Assembly (NCBI GenBank): GCA_964389095.1
Contig: CAYMEB010000026.1
Coordinates: forward strand, 1-32,795
Direction of reading: 5' to 3'
DNA from: JABFRJ01 sp964389095
GTDB taxonomy: Bacteria > Pseudomonadota > Alphaproteobacteria > Rhizobiales > Hyphomicrobiaceae
DNA length: 32,795 nucleotides
Under the pieces are notes generated by a model. The model was not told the DNA's origin. It made no database searches and saw only the letters and a list, made by a program, of their open reading frames with translations. Of the stretch, positions 16,291-23,857 are shown one piece after another (the stretch's first letter is position 1; each line of letters opens with the position of its first letter). Both the position numbers and the translations under genes were made by a program.

Positions 16291-16363
16291 TTCTTTCCTC
16301 ACCCCACGGAGTTGCCGATGCCAGTTTTTCCTCTCAAAAGGCGGCCAATTGCCTCCCCCTCCA

Positions 16364-16377
16364 TTGACCTGGATCAA
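16364..16377 (-). promoter_or_regulatory. FNR/FixK-type box upstream of the DUF2189 gene
   Basis: TTGACCTGGATCAA fits TTGA-N6-TCAA, the consensus of the oxygen-responsive FNR and FixK regulators, with only one base off the full TTGAT-N4-ATCAA. It is centred about 80 bp before the DUF2189 start codon. I did not find a convincing -10 at the ideal class II distance, so the promoter geometry is unproven. Confidence 0.5.
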
Positions 16378-16466
16378 ATGCACCGGCGGCATGACCTCCT
16401 CGGCGGCGCTCACGCCCCGATGGCGAAGGCGCGCGCGGCGTGCTAGCAAGGCGCAGGACGAGCCCC

Positions 16467-16553
16467 ATGACCATCGCGACCGAACATCTTCCCACACTCA
16501 TCCTGCGCCGCCTGCGCCGCGCGATGACGATGCGCCCCGCTCGAATGCGGTGA
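16467..16553 (+). CDS. Possible short leader peptide upstream of metG
   Basis: The 354-bp gap between the DUF2189 gene and metG holds one small reading frame of interest: 28 codons from the ATG at 16467, with AGGA eight bases upstream, translating to MTIATEHLPTLILRRLRR followed by AMTMRPARMR. It contains four Met codons, three of them near the end, and stops 91 bp before metG. A GC-rich hairpin (CGCG/CGCG, inside CGGC/GCCG) follows the stop. This could be a leader peptide, but in GC-rich DNA such frames arise by chance. The rest of the gap shows only the FNR/FixK-type box. Confidence 0.2.
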   Translation: MTIATEHLPTLILRRLRRAMTMRPARMR

Positions 16554-16644
16554 CGGCATCGCGCCCGTGCGCGAGGACGCCGTTCCACGACCCGCCGTTC
16601 CACCTGTTTTCCGACCATCACCCCGATCGAGAGAGCGCCACGCC

Positions 16645-18258
16645 ATGAGCGCGCGAGAGAAATTCTACATCACCACGCCGATCTTCTATCCCAACGGCGT
16701 CCCGCACATCGGCCACGCCTATACGGCGCTCGCCACCGATGCCATCGCCCGCTTCGAGCGGCTCGACGGCCGGGACGTGTTCCACCTGACGGGAACGGAT
16801 GAGCACGGCCTCAAGATGAAGCAGACGGCCGCAGCGGAGGGCCTGACGCCCCAGCAGCTCGCCGACCGCAACTCCGCCGTCTTCCGCGACATGGAGGACA
16901 AGCTGGGGTGCGCCTACGACGATTTCATCCGCACCACCGAGCCGCGCCACTACGAGGCTTGCGCCGAGCTGTGGCAGCGCATGGAGAAGGCCGGCGACAT
17001 CTATGTCGCCAAGTACGCCGGCTGGTACTCGGTGCGCCAGGAAGCCTATTTCGACGAGAAGGAAACGACGGTCGGCACCGATGGCGTTCGCCGTGAGCCG
17101 CTGGGCTCTCCGGTCGAATGGACGGAGGAAGAGACCTATTTCTTCCGCCTGTCCGCCTATCAGGAGCGGCTGCTCGCACACTACAAGGCAAACCCGGAGT
17201 TCATCCTTCCGCAAGAGCGGCGCAACGAGGTGGTGAGCTTCGTCGAAGGCGGCCTGCAGGATCTGTCGATCTCGCGCGCGTCGCTGGACTGGGGCATCAA
17301 GGTGCCCGGCAACCCCAAGCACGTGATGTACGTGTGGGTCGATGCACTCAACAACTACGTGACCGCGACCGGCCTGCTCAACAAGGGCGAGCAGCCCCGT
17401 TCCCGGTACTGGCCGGCCGACGTGCACGTCATCGGCAAGGACATCGTGCGCTTCCACGCGGTCTATTGGCCCGCGTTCCTGATGAGCGCGGGACTGGAGC
17501 TGCCGCACCGCGTATTCGCCCACGGTTTTCTCTATAACCGCGGGGAAAAGATGTCGAAGTCGGTCGGCAACGTCGTCGACCCGTACGACCTGATCAAGGC
17601 CTACGGCGTCGACCAGACCCGATACTTCTTTCTCCGCGAGGCCCAGTTCGGCCAGGACGGCAGCTACAGCCACGAGGCGATCGTCAATCGCATCAACGCA
17701 GACCTCGCCAACGGTCTTGGAAACCTCGCACAGCGCTCGCTGTCGATGATCTACAAGAACTGCGACGGGAAGATCCCGGCTCCGGGTACGTTCACCACGG
17801 CCGACACCGAGATGCTGGCTGCCGCGGACGCCCTTTACGGGAAGGCGCGCGAGGCCATGAACTCGCAGGCGATCACCCGCGCCCTCGACGCGGCCTGGGC
17901 AGTCGTTGCGGACGCCGACCGCTACTTCGCGGCCGAGGAGCCATGGGCGAAGAAAAAGACCGATCCCAAGCGCATGGAGACGATCCTCTACGTGACCGCC
18001 GAGGTCGTTCGTCAGATCACGCTGCTCACCCAACCGGCGATGCCGGTGTCGTGCGCGCGATTGCTCGACAATCTCGCTCTGCCCTCGGGCGCGCGCACGT
18101 TCAAGGCGATGGGCGCCGAGGGACGCCTCGAGCCCGGCACGGCGATCCCCGAGCCTAAGGGGGTATTCCCGCGTTGGATCGATCCGGAGGAAGCCGCTCG
18201 CCGGGCGGCCGAAGGCGCCGCGAAGCCGGCGAAGAAGGACGGCAAGAAGGCCAAGTGA
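16645..18258 (+). CDS. metG: Methionyl-tRNA synthetase
   Basis: The 537-residue class I synthetase charges tRNA-Met. The HIGH motif is exact at 21-24 in GVPHIGHAYTAL and KMSKS is at 302-306. The connecting domain, the anticodon-binding helix bundle and WRP-like elements (AWAVVADADRYFAAEEPW) are present. There is no C-terminal tRNA-binding OB domain, as usual for the alphaproteobacterial form; a Lys-rich tail (GAAKPAKKDGKKAK) ends the protein. The start at 16645 is supported by the family N-terminus MSAREKFYITTPIFYPNG; an ORF extending 26 codons further upstream lacks similarity. DNA polymerase delta-prime and tmk genes, often found upstream, are absent here. Confidence 0.96.
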   Translation: MSAREKFYITTPIFYPNGVPHIGHAYTALATDAIARFERLDGRDVFHLTGTDEHGLKMKQTAAAEGLTPQQLADRNSAVFRDMEDKLGCAYDDFIRTTEPRHYEACAELWQRMEKAGDIYVAKYAGWYSVRQEAYFDEKETTVGTDGVRREPLGSPVEWTEEETYFFRLSAYQERLLAHYKANPEFILPQERRNEVVSFVEGGLQDLSISRASLDWGIKVPGNPKHVMYVWVDALNNYVTATGLLNKGEQPRSRYWPADVHVIGKDIVRFHAVYWPAFLMSAGLELPHRVFAHGFLYNRGEKMSKSVGNVVDPYDLIKAYGVDQTRYFFLREAQFGQDGSYSHEAIVNRINADLANGLGNLAQRSLSMIYKNCDGKIPAPGTFTTADTEMLAAADALYGKAREAMNSQAITRALDAAWAVVADADRYFAAEEPWAKKKTDPKRMETILYVTAEVVRQITLLTQPAMPVSCARLLDNLALPSGARTFKAMGAEGRLEPGTAIPEPKGVFPRWIDPEEAARRAAEGAAKPAKKDGKKAK

Positions 18259-18265
18259 CGGCTAG

Positions 18266-18292
18266 GGCGATCGCTCAATTGCGGCGATCGCC
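18266..18292. terminator. Shared hairpin terminator between metG and the convergent membrane protein gene
   Basis: GGCGATCGC (18266-18274) and GCGATCGCC (18284-18292) form a perfect 9-bp stem with a 9-base loop, 8 bp after the metG stop. The loop holds the stop codon of the convergent gene, so the structure can serve both transcripts. GTTCCGTTT follows on the plus strand, a weak U tract. Confidence 0.6.
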
Positions 18293-18757
18293 GTTCCGTT
18301 TGGCATCGGGTTGCGCGCGCGGCACCTCGATGGCGCCGCTGTCTTCGAGCAGCTGACGCAGCTCGCGCACTTCGGAACGCACGGTCCGGTATTCAAGCGC
18401 GCTCGGCCCTCCGAGCCACGATACGAGCAGCAGTGCGCAGGCGGCCGGAGCCAACAGAAGCGAGAACTGCGAGGCAACACGCAGGATCGTGGTCCACAGC
18501 ACCGCCAGCAGCAGTCCCAGCGCGACGATCGCCCAGCCGCCGACTATCGTCCCGTCGAGCCCGCGCGCGGCGGCGAACAGCATCGAAAAAACCAGGGCGA
18601 CCAGACCGATCAGAATCGGCAGACCCGGCCGGTTGGCGTGCCACTGCCCCATGGGCCAGTTGTAACGCGTGGCGAACATCCGGTAGGTCGCGAGCGAGAG
18701 CCCCCACCCCATGGCGAGGACGGCGAAAAAGAATGGAAGATCGGCCATGAAGGACAT
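18275..18757 (-). CDS. Hypothetical four-helix membrane protein
   Basis: I do not recognise this 160-residue protein. Starting from the ATG at 18757 it has hydrophobic segments at about 8-22, 45-62, 72-92 and 95-118, followed by a charged, probably helical C-terminus (RTVRSEVRELRQLLEDSG). An ATG three codons later at 18748 is an equal choice; neither has a strong ribosome site. No family motif is evident. It converges with metG, with the two ends sharing a hairpin. The next gene upstream on its strand (DUF2852) ends 216 bp away, with a terminator between. Confidence 0.6.
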   Translation of the reverse strand: MSFMADLPFFFAVLAMGWGLSLATYRMFATRYNWPMGQWHANRPGLPILIGLVALVFSMLFAAARGLDGTIVGGWAIVALGLLLAVLWTTILRVASQFSLLLAPAACALLLVSWLGGPSALEYRTVRSEVRELRQLLEDSGAIEVPRAQPDAKRNGDRRN

Positions 18758-18912
18758 GCTTGCATCCGCAGGCTGAGGGGCGACACCACGTACAGTATCG
18801 CAAAATCCTCCGTATCCGTCACGGCCGCGGCCACAGCGATCAGCCACCAGCGGCCTCATTTCTCCGGTTAACCTTTCGGCCAGAGCCGGAACCCGTAGCC
18901 CAAAGACGTGAA

Positions 18913-18939
18913 CGGCCCGCCGGTTTTGGCGGCGGGCCG
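18913..18939 (-). terminator. Hairpin after the DUF2852 gene
   Basis: The 9-bp arms CGGCCCGCC and GGCGGGCCG enclose a 9-base loop, 34 bp after the DUF2852 stop on the minus strand. GTTCACGTCTTT follows, a partial U-rich stretch. It probably ends the DUF2852 transcript. The remaining 155 bp before the next gene show nothing else that I can identify. Confidence 0.6.
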
Positions 18940-18973
18940 TCGAAGTATCGCGCTGTGTTCGGTTTCCCCGGCC

Positions 18974-19453
18974 TCAGCGGCCGTTCGGGCCGCCGCCTGC
19001 ATCGGGCACCGAGCCGCCACCATCGGCGGGGCGGTTGCGGCGGTCGGCCATGAACTGGTCGAACTCCGCCTTGTCCTTGGCATGGCGCAGCCGGTCGAGG
19101 AACGACTTGAACTCCTGCGCCTCCTGCTCGAGCCGGGTCAGCATTTCCTCCCGGTACTCGTCGAAGGCGCGATTGCCGCTGGGCGCAAACCCGGCCGGCC
19201 GGCGAAACCCGCTGCGGCCGCCTTCAGCCTGCCAGCGGTCCATCTTCTCCTGCAAGCGCGTCATCTGGCGCTGCCAGCGTTCCCTGGGATCTTGCCCCCA
19301 GGCCGACATGCGTGAGCATCCCATGCGTCCACTCCAGATCAGATAGGCCAGGATTGCGAGCCCGATCGGCCAGAACAGGACGAAAGCCACGACCATCAGC
19401 GCGATCCACGCCGGTCGGCCCCAGTCGTCCAGCTTAGCGACCATGTCAGTCAT
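18974..19453 (-). CDS. DUF2852-family membrane-anchored protein
   Basis: The 159-residue protein has one long hydrophobic segment (residues about 14-41, WIALMVVAFVLFWPIGLAILAYLIW) and a soluble, strongly charged helical part (about 55-145) with EKMDRWQAEG and FDEYREEMLTRLEQEAQEFKSFLDRLRHAKDKAEFDQF, the hallmark of DUF2852. This family is widespread in alphaproteobacteria and has no assigned role. The ATG at 19453 is chosen for its spacing to GGAG; a GTG directly before it is possible. A strong palindrome and a TTGACA promoter stand right upstream, so the gene is probably controlled by a DNA-binding protein, most simply the TetR-family regulator encoded upstream on the same strand. Confidence 0.85.
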   Translation of the reverse strand: MTDMVAKLDDWGRPAWIALMVVAFVLFWPIGLAILAYLIWSGRMGCSRMSAWGQDPRERWQRQMTRLQEKMDRWQAEGGRSGFRRPAGFAPSGNRAFDEYREEMLTRLEQEAQEFKSFLDRLRHAKDKAEFDQFMADRRNRPADGGGSVPDAGGGPNGR

Positions 19454-19467
19454 CACGAACTCTCCCT

Positions 19468-19498
19468 AATGTGAATGTTATTCACATTCACATATGTG
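19468..19498 (-). promoter_or_regulatory. TetR-type operator palindrome at the DUF2852 promoter
   Basis: AATGTGAAT (19468-19476) and ATTCACATT (19480-19488) are perfect 9-bp inverted arms around GTT, and CACATATGTG (19489-19498), itself a perfect palindrome, directly adjoins. This AT-rich block contrasts with the surrounding GC-rich DNA. It lies between the promoter elements and the ribosome site of the DUF2852 gene, where a bound repressor would block transcription. Confidence 0.65.
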
Positions 19499-19521
19499 GT
19501 GCAGGTGCTCCCGTCTGTCAA
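19493..19521 (-). promoter_or_regulatory. Sigma-70-type promoter of the DUF2852 gene
   Basis: A perfect -35 TTGACA (19516-19521, minus strand) is followed by 17 bases and CACATA as -10, overlapping the CACATATGTG palindrome; CATATG with a 19-base spacer is an alternative -10. Transcription would start inside the adjoining 9-bp inverted repeat. Confidence 0.5.
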
Positions 19522-19621
19522 GAGGCTCCCACGGAACCTCCCAATCGACGCGGCAGATCGGATGCTAGAACGCTGCGCGAAGGCCGAATCCGGCGCGCGG
19601 CCCATACGCTGCAGGGTCCGA

Positions 19622-20263
19622 TCAGCGTCCGGCCGCCGCTCTGAGGCCGTCGAAGTAGACCAGCATGGCCGCTTCCAGCAGTTCCTCCGGCGACATCGGA
19701 AGCGGCCGGCGTGCGGCGTCCCCGCGAGCAAAGAGGCTGGCGATACCGTGGGTCTGGGACCACACGTGCAGGGCGACCATGAGTGTCGGCGGCCGACGGC
19801 CCGCAGGAAACGAGCCCAGCACGGCCTCGCACGCCTCCGTCACGACCGCGAAGGCGGCATCGGCGGCGACCTTGAGCCGGGGATGTGCTGTTGCAGGCAC
19901 GCCGGACTCGAACATCGCGGCATAGAGCGACGGCTCCTCGCACGCGAACTTCAGATAGGCCCGGCCGACCCTCTCGAAGGCTTTCGACGGCGTCGGCCGC
20001 CCGGCATCCCAGGCCTCCCGCAGGGCCGCGCCGAACACCTCGAAGCCGCGCCCAGCGACGTCGGCGAGGAGTTCGTCGCGGTCGCGGAAATGCCGGTAGG
20101 GCGCTGCCGGACTGACACCGGCCGCCCGCGCCGCCTCAGCGAAGGTGAAGCCCGCAGGTCCCTTTTCGCCGATCAGCCGCAGAGCGGCCTCGATCAGCGC
20201 CTCGCGCAGATTGCCGTGATGATAACCGCGCCGCTTGCCGGGCGGATCGTCGTGCCATGACAT
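19622..20263 (-). CDS. TetR/AcrR-family regulator with WHG-type C-terminal domain
   Basis: The 213-residue regulator starts at ATG 20263 (MSWHDDPPGKRRGYHHGNLR). The helix-turn-helix is at about 39-58 (FTFAEAARAAGVSPAAPYRHF) and is followed by the typical RDRDELL. In the ligand-binding part Trp168 and His172-Gly173 in HVWSQTHG give the W-H-G signature of the TetR_C_33-type/WHG domain. It is upstream of the DUF2852 gene on the same strand, with 168 bp and a strong operator-like palindrome between, and is divergent from a DUF3108 gene. It is the natural candidate for binding that palindrome; the ligand is unknown. I saw no copy of the same palindrome at its own promoter. Confidence 0.92.
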   Translation of the reverse strand: MSWHDDPPGKRRGYHHGNLREALIEAALRLIGEKGPAGFTFAEAARAAGVSPAAPYRHFRDRDELLADVAGRGFEVFGAALREAWDAGRPTPSKAFERVGRAYLKFACEEPSLYAAMFESGVPATAHPRLKVAADAAFAVVTEACEAVLGSFPAGRRPPTLMVALHVWSQTHGIASLFARGDAARRPLPMSPEELLEAAMLVYFDGLRAAAGR

Positions 20264-20394
20264 GGCTGAGCTATAACCGGTTTCGGACTTGGGGCAGAGT
20301 CCCGTAGGGACCCGATCACCCTGCCACAGGATCGCCGAGAAGCATCGACACTGAACGCCCCGTCGCACAGGCACCGGATCGATCGGCAGTTGCC

Positions 20395-20435
20395 GTTGGC
20401 ACTCCGGTCCAGGCTGCGCGACAAGCGGTGCCAAC
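20395..20435. repeat. Inverted repeat in the tetR/DUF3108 divergent region
   Basis: GTTGGCAC (20395-20402) and GTGCCAAC (20428-20435) are perfect 8-bp inverted arms separated by 25 bases, ending 23 bp before the DUF3108 start codon. It could form a leader hairpin or be a split operator. The 195-bp region also holds a GTCCC-GTA-GGGAC hairpin and an AACCGGTT palindrome nearer tetR. Confidence 0.4.
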
Positions 20436-20458
20436 CCGAACAGCAGAGCCTTCCCAGC

Positions 20459-21328
20459 ATGGACGTCACGGCCAAGTCGATCACCAGGTCAGCACCTGCC
20501 GTCCGCCCGCTCTGCTCCGCGGCGATGCTCCTCGCGTCCGCGTCGGCGGCAACGGCCCAAGCCCCGCCCGCCGGCCAATGGCCAGCCAAGGTCCGTGCGA
20601 CCTACGAGATCACCTACGCCGGCCTGAAGGTCGGCGGGTTCGAGTTCACATCCACCACCGACGGCCAAGGCTACACGCTGGAGGGACACGGAAAGGTTTC
20701 CGTCCTGATGGGCGCCATGCGCTGGACCGGCGGCGCTTCTGCTACCGGCCGTCTCGCCCGGCTGGACCCGCGCCCGCAGCAGTTCTCCTTCCAGCTCAAA
20801 GGCACGACGAAGTCTGGAACGACCAAGATCACGTTCGAGGGCGACAAGGTCGGCGCCAGCGAGGTGACTCCCACCCCGAAGACGAAGGAGGATCGCATCG
20901 CCGTCGAGCCCCGCCATCTGGTCAACGTTCTGGACCCGATGGCAGCGGTGATGGCCATCACCAAGGCGGGCCCGGACCCGTGCTCCCGCCGTGTTCCGAT
21001 CTACGACGGCTCCACCCGCTTCGATCTCGCGCTGGCACCGGCGCGGCAGGTCGTCCATGCCGCAATGGGTCCGGGTGGCGGGCGGCCCGCCGGGCTGGTC
21101 TGCAATGTACGCCCGGAACTGGTCGCCGGACACAGCCCTGGCCAGGCCGAAAAGTACATGGCCGCCGACAAGGCCATCGAAATGGTGTTGCGGCCGGTGG
21201 CCGCCGCCGGCGGCGTCTACGTGCCGGTCGAGTTCGTCGCGCCGAGCAAACTCGGCGTCGTGCGGGTCGTCGCCACCGAGGTCCGGCTCACGCCTCACGG
21301 TGGTGCCGACGTCGTCGTGCGACCGTGA
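20459..21328 (+). CDS. Periplasmic DUF3108-domain protein
   Basis: The 289-residue protein has an N-terminal signal peptide (hydrophobic core SAAMLLASASAATAQA, cleavage around residues 33-35) and then a DUF3108 domain: ATYEITYAGLKVGGFEF and GKVSVLMGAMRWTGGASATGRL in the first half, with a long beta-rich body. Members are predicted beta-sheet periplasmic proteins of unknown function in proteobacteria. A single Cys pair (CSRR and VCNV) may bridge. The ATG at 20459 has no strong ribosome site, so the exact start is uncertain. It is divergent from tetR and is followed by a substrate-binding protein gene after 107 bp. Confidence 0.8.
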   Translation: MDVTAKSITRSAPAVRPLCSAAMLLASASAATAQAPPAGQWPAKVRATYEITYAGLKVGGFEFTSTTDGQGYTLEGHGKVSVLMGAMRWTGGASATGRLARLDPRPQQFSFQLKGTTKSGTTKITFEGDKVGASEVTPTPKTKEDRIAVEPRHLVNVLDPMAAVMAITKAGPDPCSRRVPIYDGSTRFDLALAPARQVVHAAMGPGGGRPAGLVCNVRPELVAGHSPGQAEKYMAADKAIEMVLRPVAAAGGVYVPVEFVAPSKLGVVRVVATEVRLTPHGGADVVVRP

Positions 21329-21435
21329 GGACGGCGGCGCCCGACTCGCCCTCCAGGCAAGTGACCGAGCTGCCGCCTTGTCATCCGCCGCCGATCCCAT
21401 CATGGATTGGACGGCAAACGACAATCGAGGACCAC

Positions 21436-22179
21436 ATGCCCTCAGCACCCGCGCCCAGTCCGGCGGTCATCTCGGAGCTCACCACGACCGGTGCCCTCCG
21501 GGCGGCCATCAACATGTCGAACTTCCTGCTGGTTACGGGCAAGTCGCCCAACGGAGACCCGCAAGGGGTCTCGCCCGACGTGGCCGCGGAGATCGCACGA
21601 CGGCTCGGAGCGCCCCTGAAGCTGCTGCCCTATCCCAATCCTGGCGCACTCGCCGATGCGGCCGAGACCGGCGCCTGGGATATCGGCAACATCGGTGCCG
21701 AGCCCCAGCGCGCACGCTCAATCGCGTTCACGGCGGCCTACTGCGAAATCCAGGCGACCTACCTCGTGCCGGCCGGGTCGACCATTCGCACAATCGCCGA
21801 AGTCGACCGCCCGGACGTCCGCATCGCGGTCATGGGGCGTAGCGCCTACGGCCTTTGGCTGGAGAACAATATCAAGCAGGCGACACTCGTGCGCACCGAC
21901 TCGATCGGCAGCTCGTTCGAGCTGTTCCGCGATCAGGGCCTCGATGCCCTGGCCGGCCTGAAGCCTCGCCTGATCGAGGATGTCGCCAAGCTTCCCGGCT
22001 CCCGTATCCTGGAGGGCCAGTTCTCGGCCGTGCAACAGGCCGTCGGAACACCGCGCAAGAACACGGCCGCGGCCCAGTGGCTCGCCGCCGTCGTCGAGGA
22101 ACTGAAGCAGAGCGGCGAGATCGCCCGTCTCATCGCGAAGCACAAGGTCGTCGGCCTGTCCGTCGCGCCGCCGGCCTGA
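21436..22179 (+). CDS. Substrate-binding-domain protein (SBP_bac_3 type) without signal peptide
   Basis: The 247-residue protein has the two-lobe fold of amino-acid-type periplasmic binding proteins: GALRAAINMSNFLLV near the start, GVSPDVAAEIARRLGAPLKLLPY, a central WDIGNIGAEPQRARSIAFTAAY block that matches the usual W-D/D-I--A----T-ER----FS-PY pattern, and ending with IARLIAKHKV. No signal peptide or lipobox is present: the chain begins MPSAPAPSPAVISEL. The ATG at 21436 has GAGG six bases upstream, and no alternative upstream start adds a leader. So it may act in the cytoplasm, be exported by another route, or be a sensor. No permease or ATPase gene is nearby. Confidence 0.85.
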   Translation: MPSAPAPSPAVISELTTTGALRAAINMSNFLLVTGKSPNGDPQGVSPDVAAEIARRLGAPLKLLPYPNPGALADAAETGAWDIGNIGAEPQRARSIAFTAAYCEIQATYLVPAGSTIRTIAEVDRPDVRIAVMGRSAYGLWLENNIKQATLVRTDSIGSSFELFRDQGLDALAGLKPRLIEDVAKLPGSRILEGQFSAVQQAVGTPRKNTAAAQWLAAVVEELKQSGEIARLIAKHKVVGLSVAPPA

Positions 22180-22264
22180 CCCATCCTCGGCGTATCTGGC
22201 CGCGACATGGACTGGCGGGCCGAACCGGGCACCGGCCGACCCGCCATCCTGTTTCAGCCACCGC

Positions 22265-23605
22265 TCAGTACCGGACCGAGGCACCGGCCTGGTTGGTGTC
22301 CGTCTCGCGCAAGCTCTTGCGCACCTTTTCCCACTCGTCGGGCCTGGCCGAGGGCGCCGCAGCCGCGCGCCCGGAAGCCTCGAGCTGCTGCCGGATGAGG
22401 TTGTTGTCGATGCCGTAGGCGCTGGTGGCGCGCCGCAGCGTCTCGGTTGTTTCCTCGAACTTCCGCTTCGCTTCGTCGTGACGGCCGGCATCGCGCAGGC
22501 GCAGAGCCTCCTCCTTCTGTTCGCGGGCAGTCAACAGCGCAAACTCTCCCATCACTTCGCGATCGACGCTGGCGTCGCTTTCCGCCACGAGCGAGGTCGC
22601 GCGGGTGCCGACAGCGATTTCGCTCTAGTGCCGCGTGACGCCGTCGGCGCCCAGATAACGCGCGCGAACGCGTGCGATCGGTCGCGGCTCGCCCGCCGTC
22701 AATGCAGGCACATCGAGCCCGATCAGCACCGCCTGCTCCGCTCCCGCCATGGCCAGGGAGAAACGGTACGTCGCCTTCCCGCCGGAAATGTCCGCCTGTC
22801 GCCCCAGGCTGCGATTGGGAGCGACACCGGGCGCGCACTCGATCTCGATCAGCACGTCCTGCGCGATCACGCTCTGAGCATCGTCTAACTGCCTCGCGAA
22901 GAACTGCACGAGGTCGGCGGGTTCGGCGACGAACTTGTGCGTTCCGTCGGCGTTGATGGCGAGCTTAGCCATCAGGTCCTCGTTGTAGCCGTTGCCCAAG
23001 CCGATGGTGGAAACGGTGATTCCCTCGCCGGCCAATTCACAACCTAGGCTTGCGAATTCGTCCGGCCGGCTCGGGCCCACGTTGGCAAGACCATCGGAGA
23101 GCAGGATGATCTTGTTGACGTAGGCGCGCGACTTGAACTTTCGGACCTCGTCCGCACCGCGCTGCAAGCCGGCCCAGATCGCCGTGGAGCCCCGTGCGGT
23201 CAGGCGCGAAATCCGCTCTTTCGCCGACCGCGGGTCGCTCGCGCGCGTCGCGGGAACATCCACCTCGACACGATCGTCGTAGCTCACCACCGAGACGAGG
23301 TCCCGCGACGTCAGCCGGTCGACAGCCATGCGGGCGGCCTCCTTCGCCGCCTCGATCCTCGGTCCGCTCATCGATCCCGAGCGGTCGATCACGAGCGCCA
23401 CGTTGATCGGCATGCGACCTTCGCGGGACGGCGCGGCCTTGGCCAGAAGCCCGACCCGCAGGTGCAGGGTCTGCGCGGCGCCGGCCAGCGGCGCGGCGCG
23501 CGCCAGACGCGCGGAAAGCTCGAGCGGTAGCGCCGCCTTCTCGGCTGCGTGCGCGAGGGGCGCGGACACGAGGGCCAAGAGAAGTGCGATTGGACGCGCG
23601 AGCAT
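22265..23605 (-). pseudogene. VWA-domain secreted protein interrupted by an in-frame TAG
   Basis: From the ATG at 23605 (GGAGG seven bases upstream) a signal peptide (about 1-20) leads to a von Willebrand A domain with a complete MIDAS site: DRSGS at 74-78, Thr141 in ARGSTAIWAG and Asp171 in LLSDGLANVG. A TAG at 22625-22627 ends this after 326 residues (GADGVTRH). The same frame continues without a gap for 119 codons, SEIAVGTRATS onward, with a helical Glu/Lys/Arg-rich C-terminus characteristic of this family, ending at 22265. A single base change would restore a 446-residue protein. It could be a nonsense mutation, a sequence error or, less likely, readthrough. The truncated product keeps the VWA domain and may still work. 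Confidence 0.8.
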
Positions 23606-23779
23606 TGGACGACCTCCGGTGCGGTGACGGCATGCACGCTCGGTCGGGGCCGCGGCCACAACTGGCCGTCATTGCGGCAGACCCCGTACGAACCGCCGGC
23701 GGAAGTGAGGCGGCGTCGGTTTCACTCGCGGCTGTGGCGGGGCTGCACCGCCCGCCGCGCAGCCCTCGGACAAGGGACG

Positions 23780-23793
23780 TTGACTTTCCTCAA
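23780..23793 (+). promoter_or_regulatory. FNR/FixK-type box upstream of uspA
   Basis: TTGACTTTCCTCAA fits TTGA-N6-TCAA, and the arms extend to CGTTGA and TCAACG. Its centre is 71 bp before the uspA start codon, compatible with activation from about -41.5 and a 30-base leader. Universal stress genes are known targets of FNR-type regulators in other proteobacteria. The -10 is not clear. The rest of the 252-bp gap shows nothing else I can identify. Confidence 0.45.
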
Positions 23794-23857
23794 CGACGCT
23801 GCGCCCGGCGCGGTGCAGGTTGACGTCATCGTCATCCCGGCAGCGGAAGGAAACCCC

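Noticed and set aside
16618..18033. Minus-strand open frame of 471 codons opposite metG
   Set aside because: metG is certain from HIGH and KMSKS; the opposite frame is a codon-bias shadow without motifs.
22625..22627. Pyrrolysine or other amber recoding in the VWA gene
   Set aside because: Nothing in the window suggests a pyrrolysine system, and a single nonsense change or sequence error is simpler.
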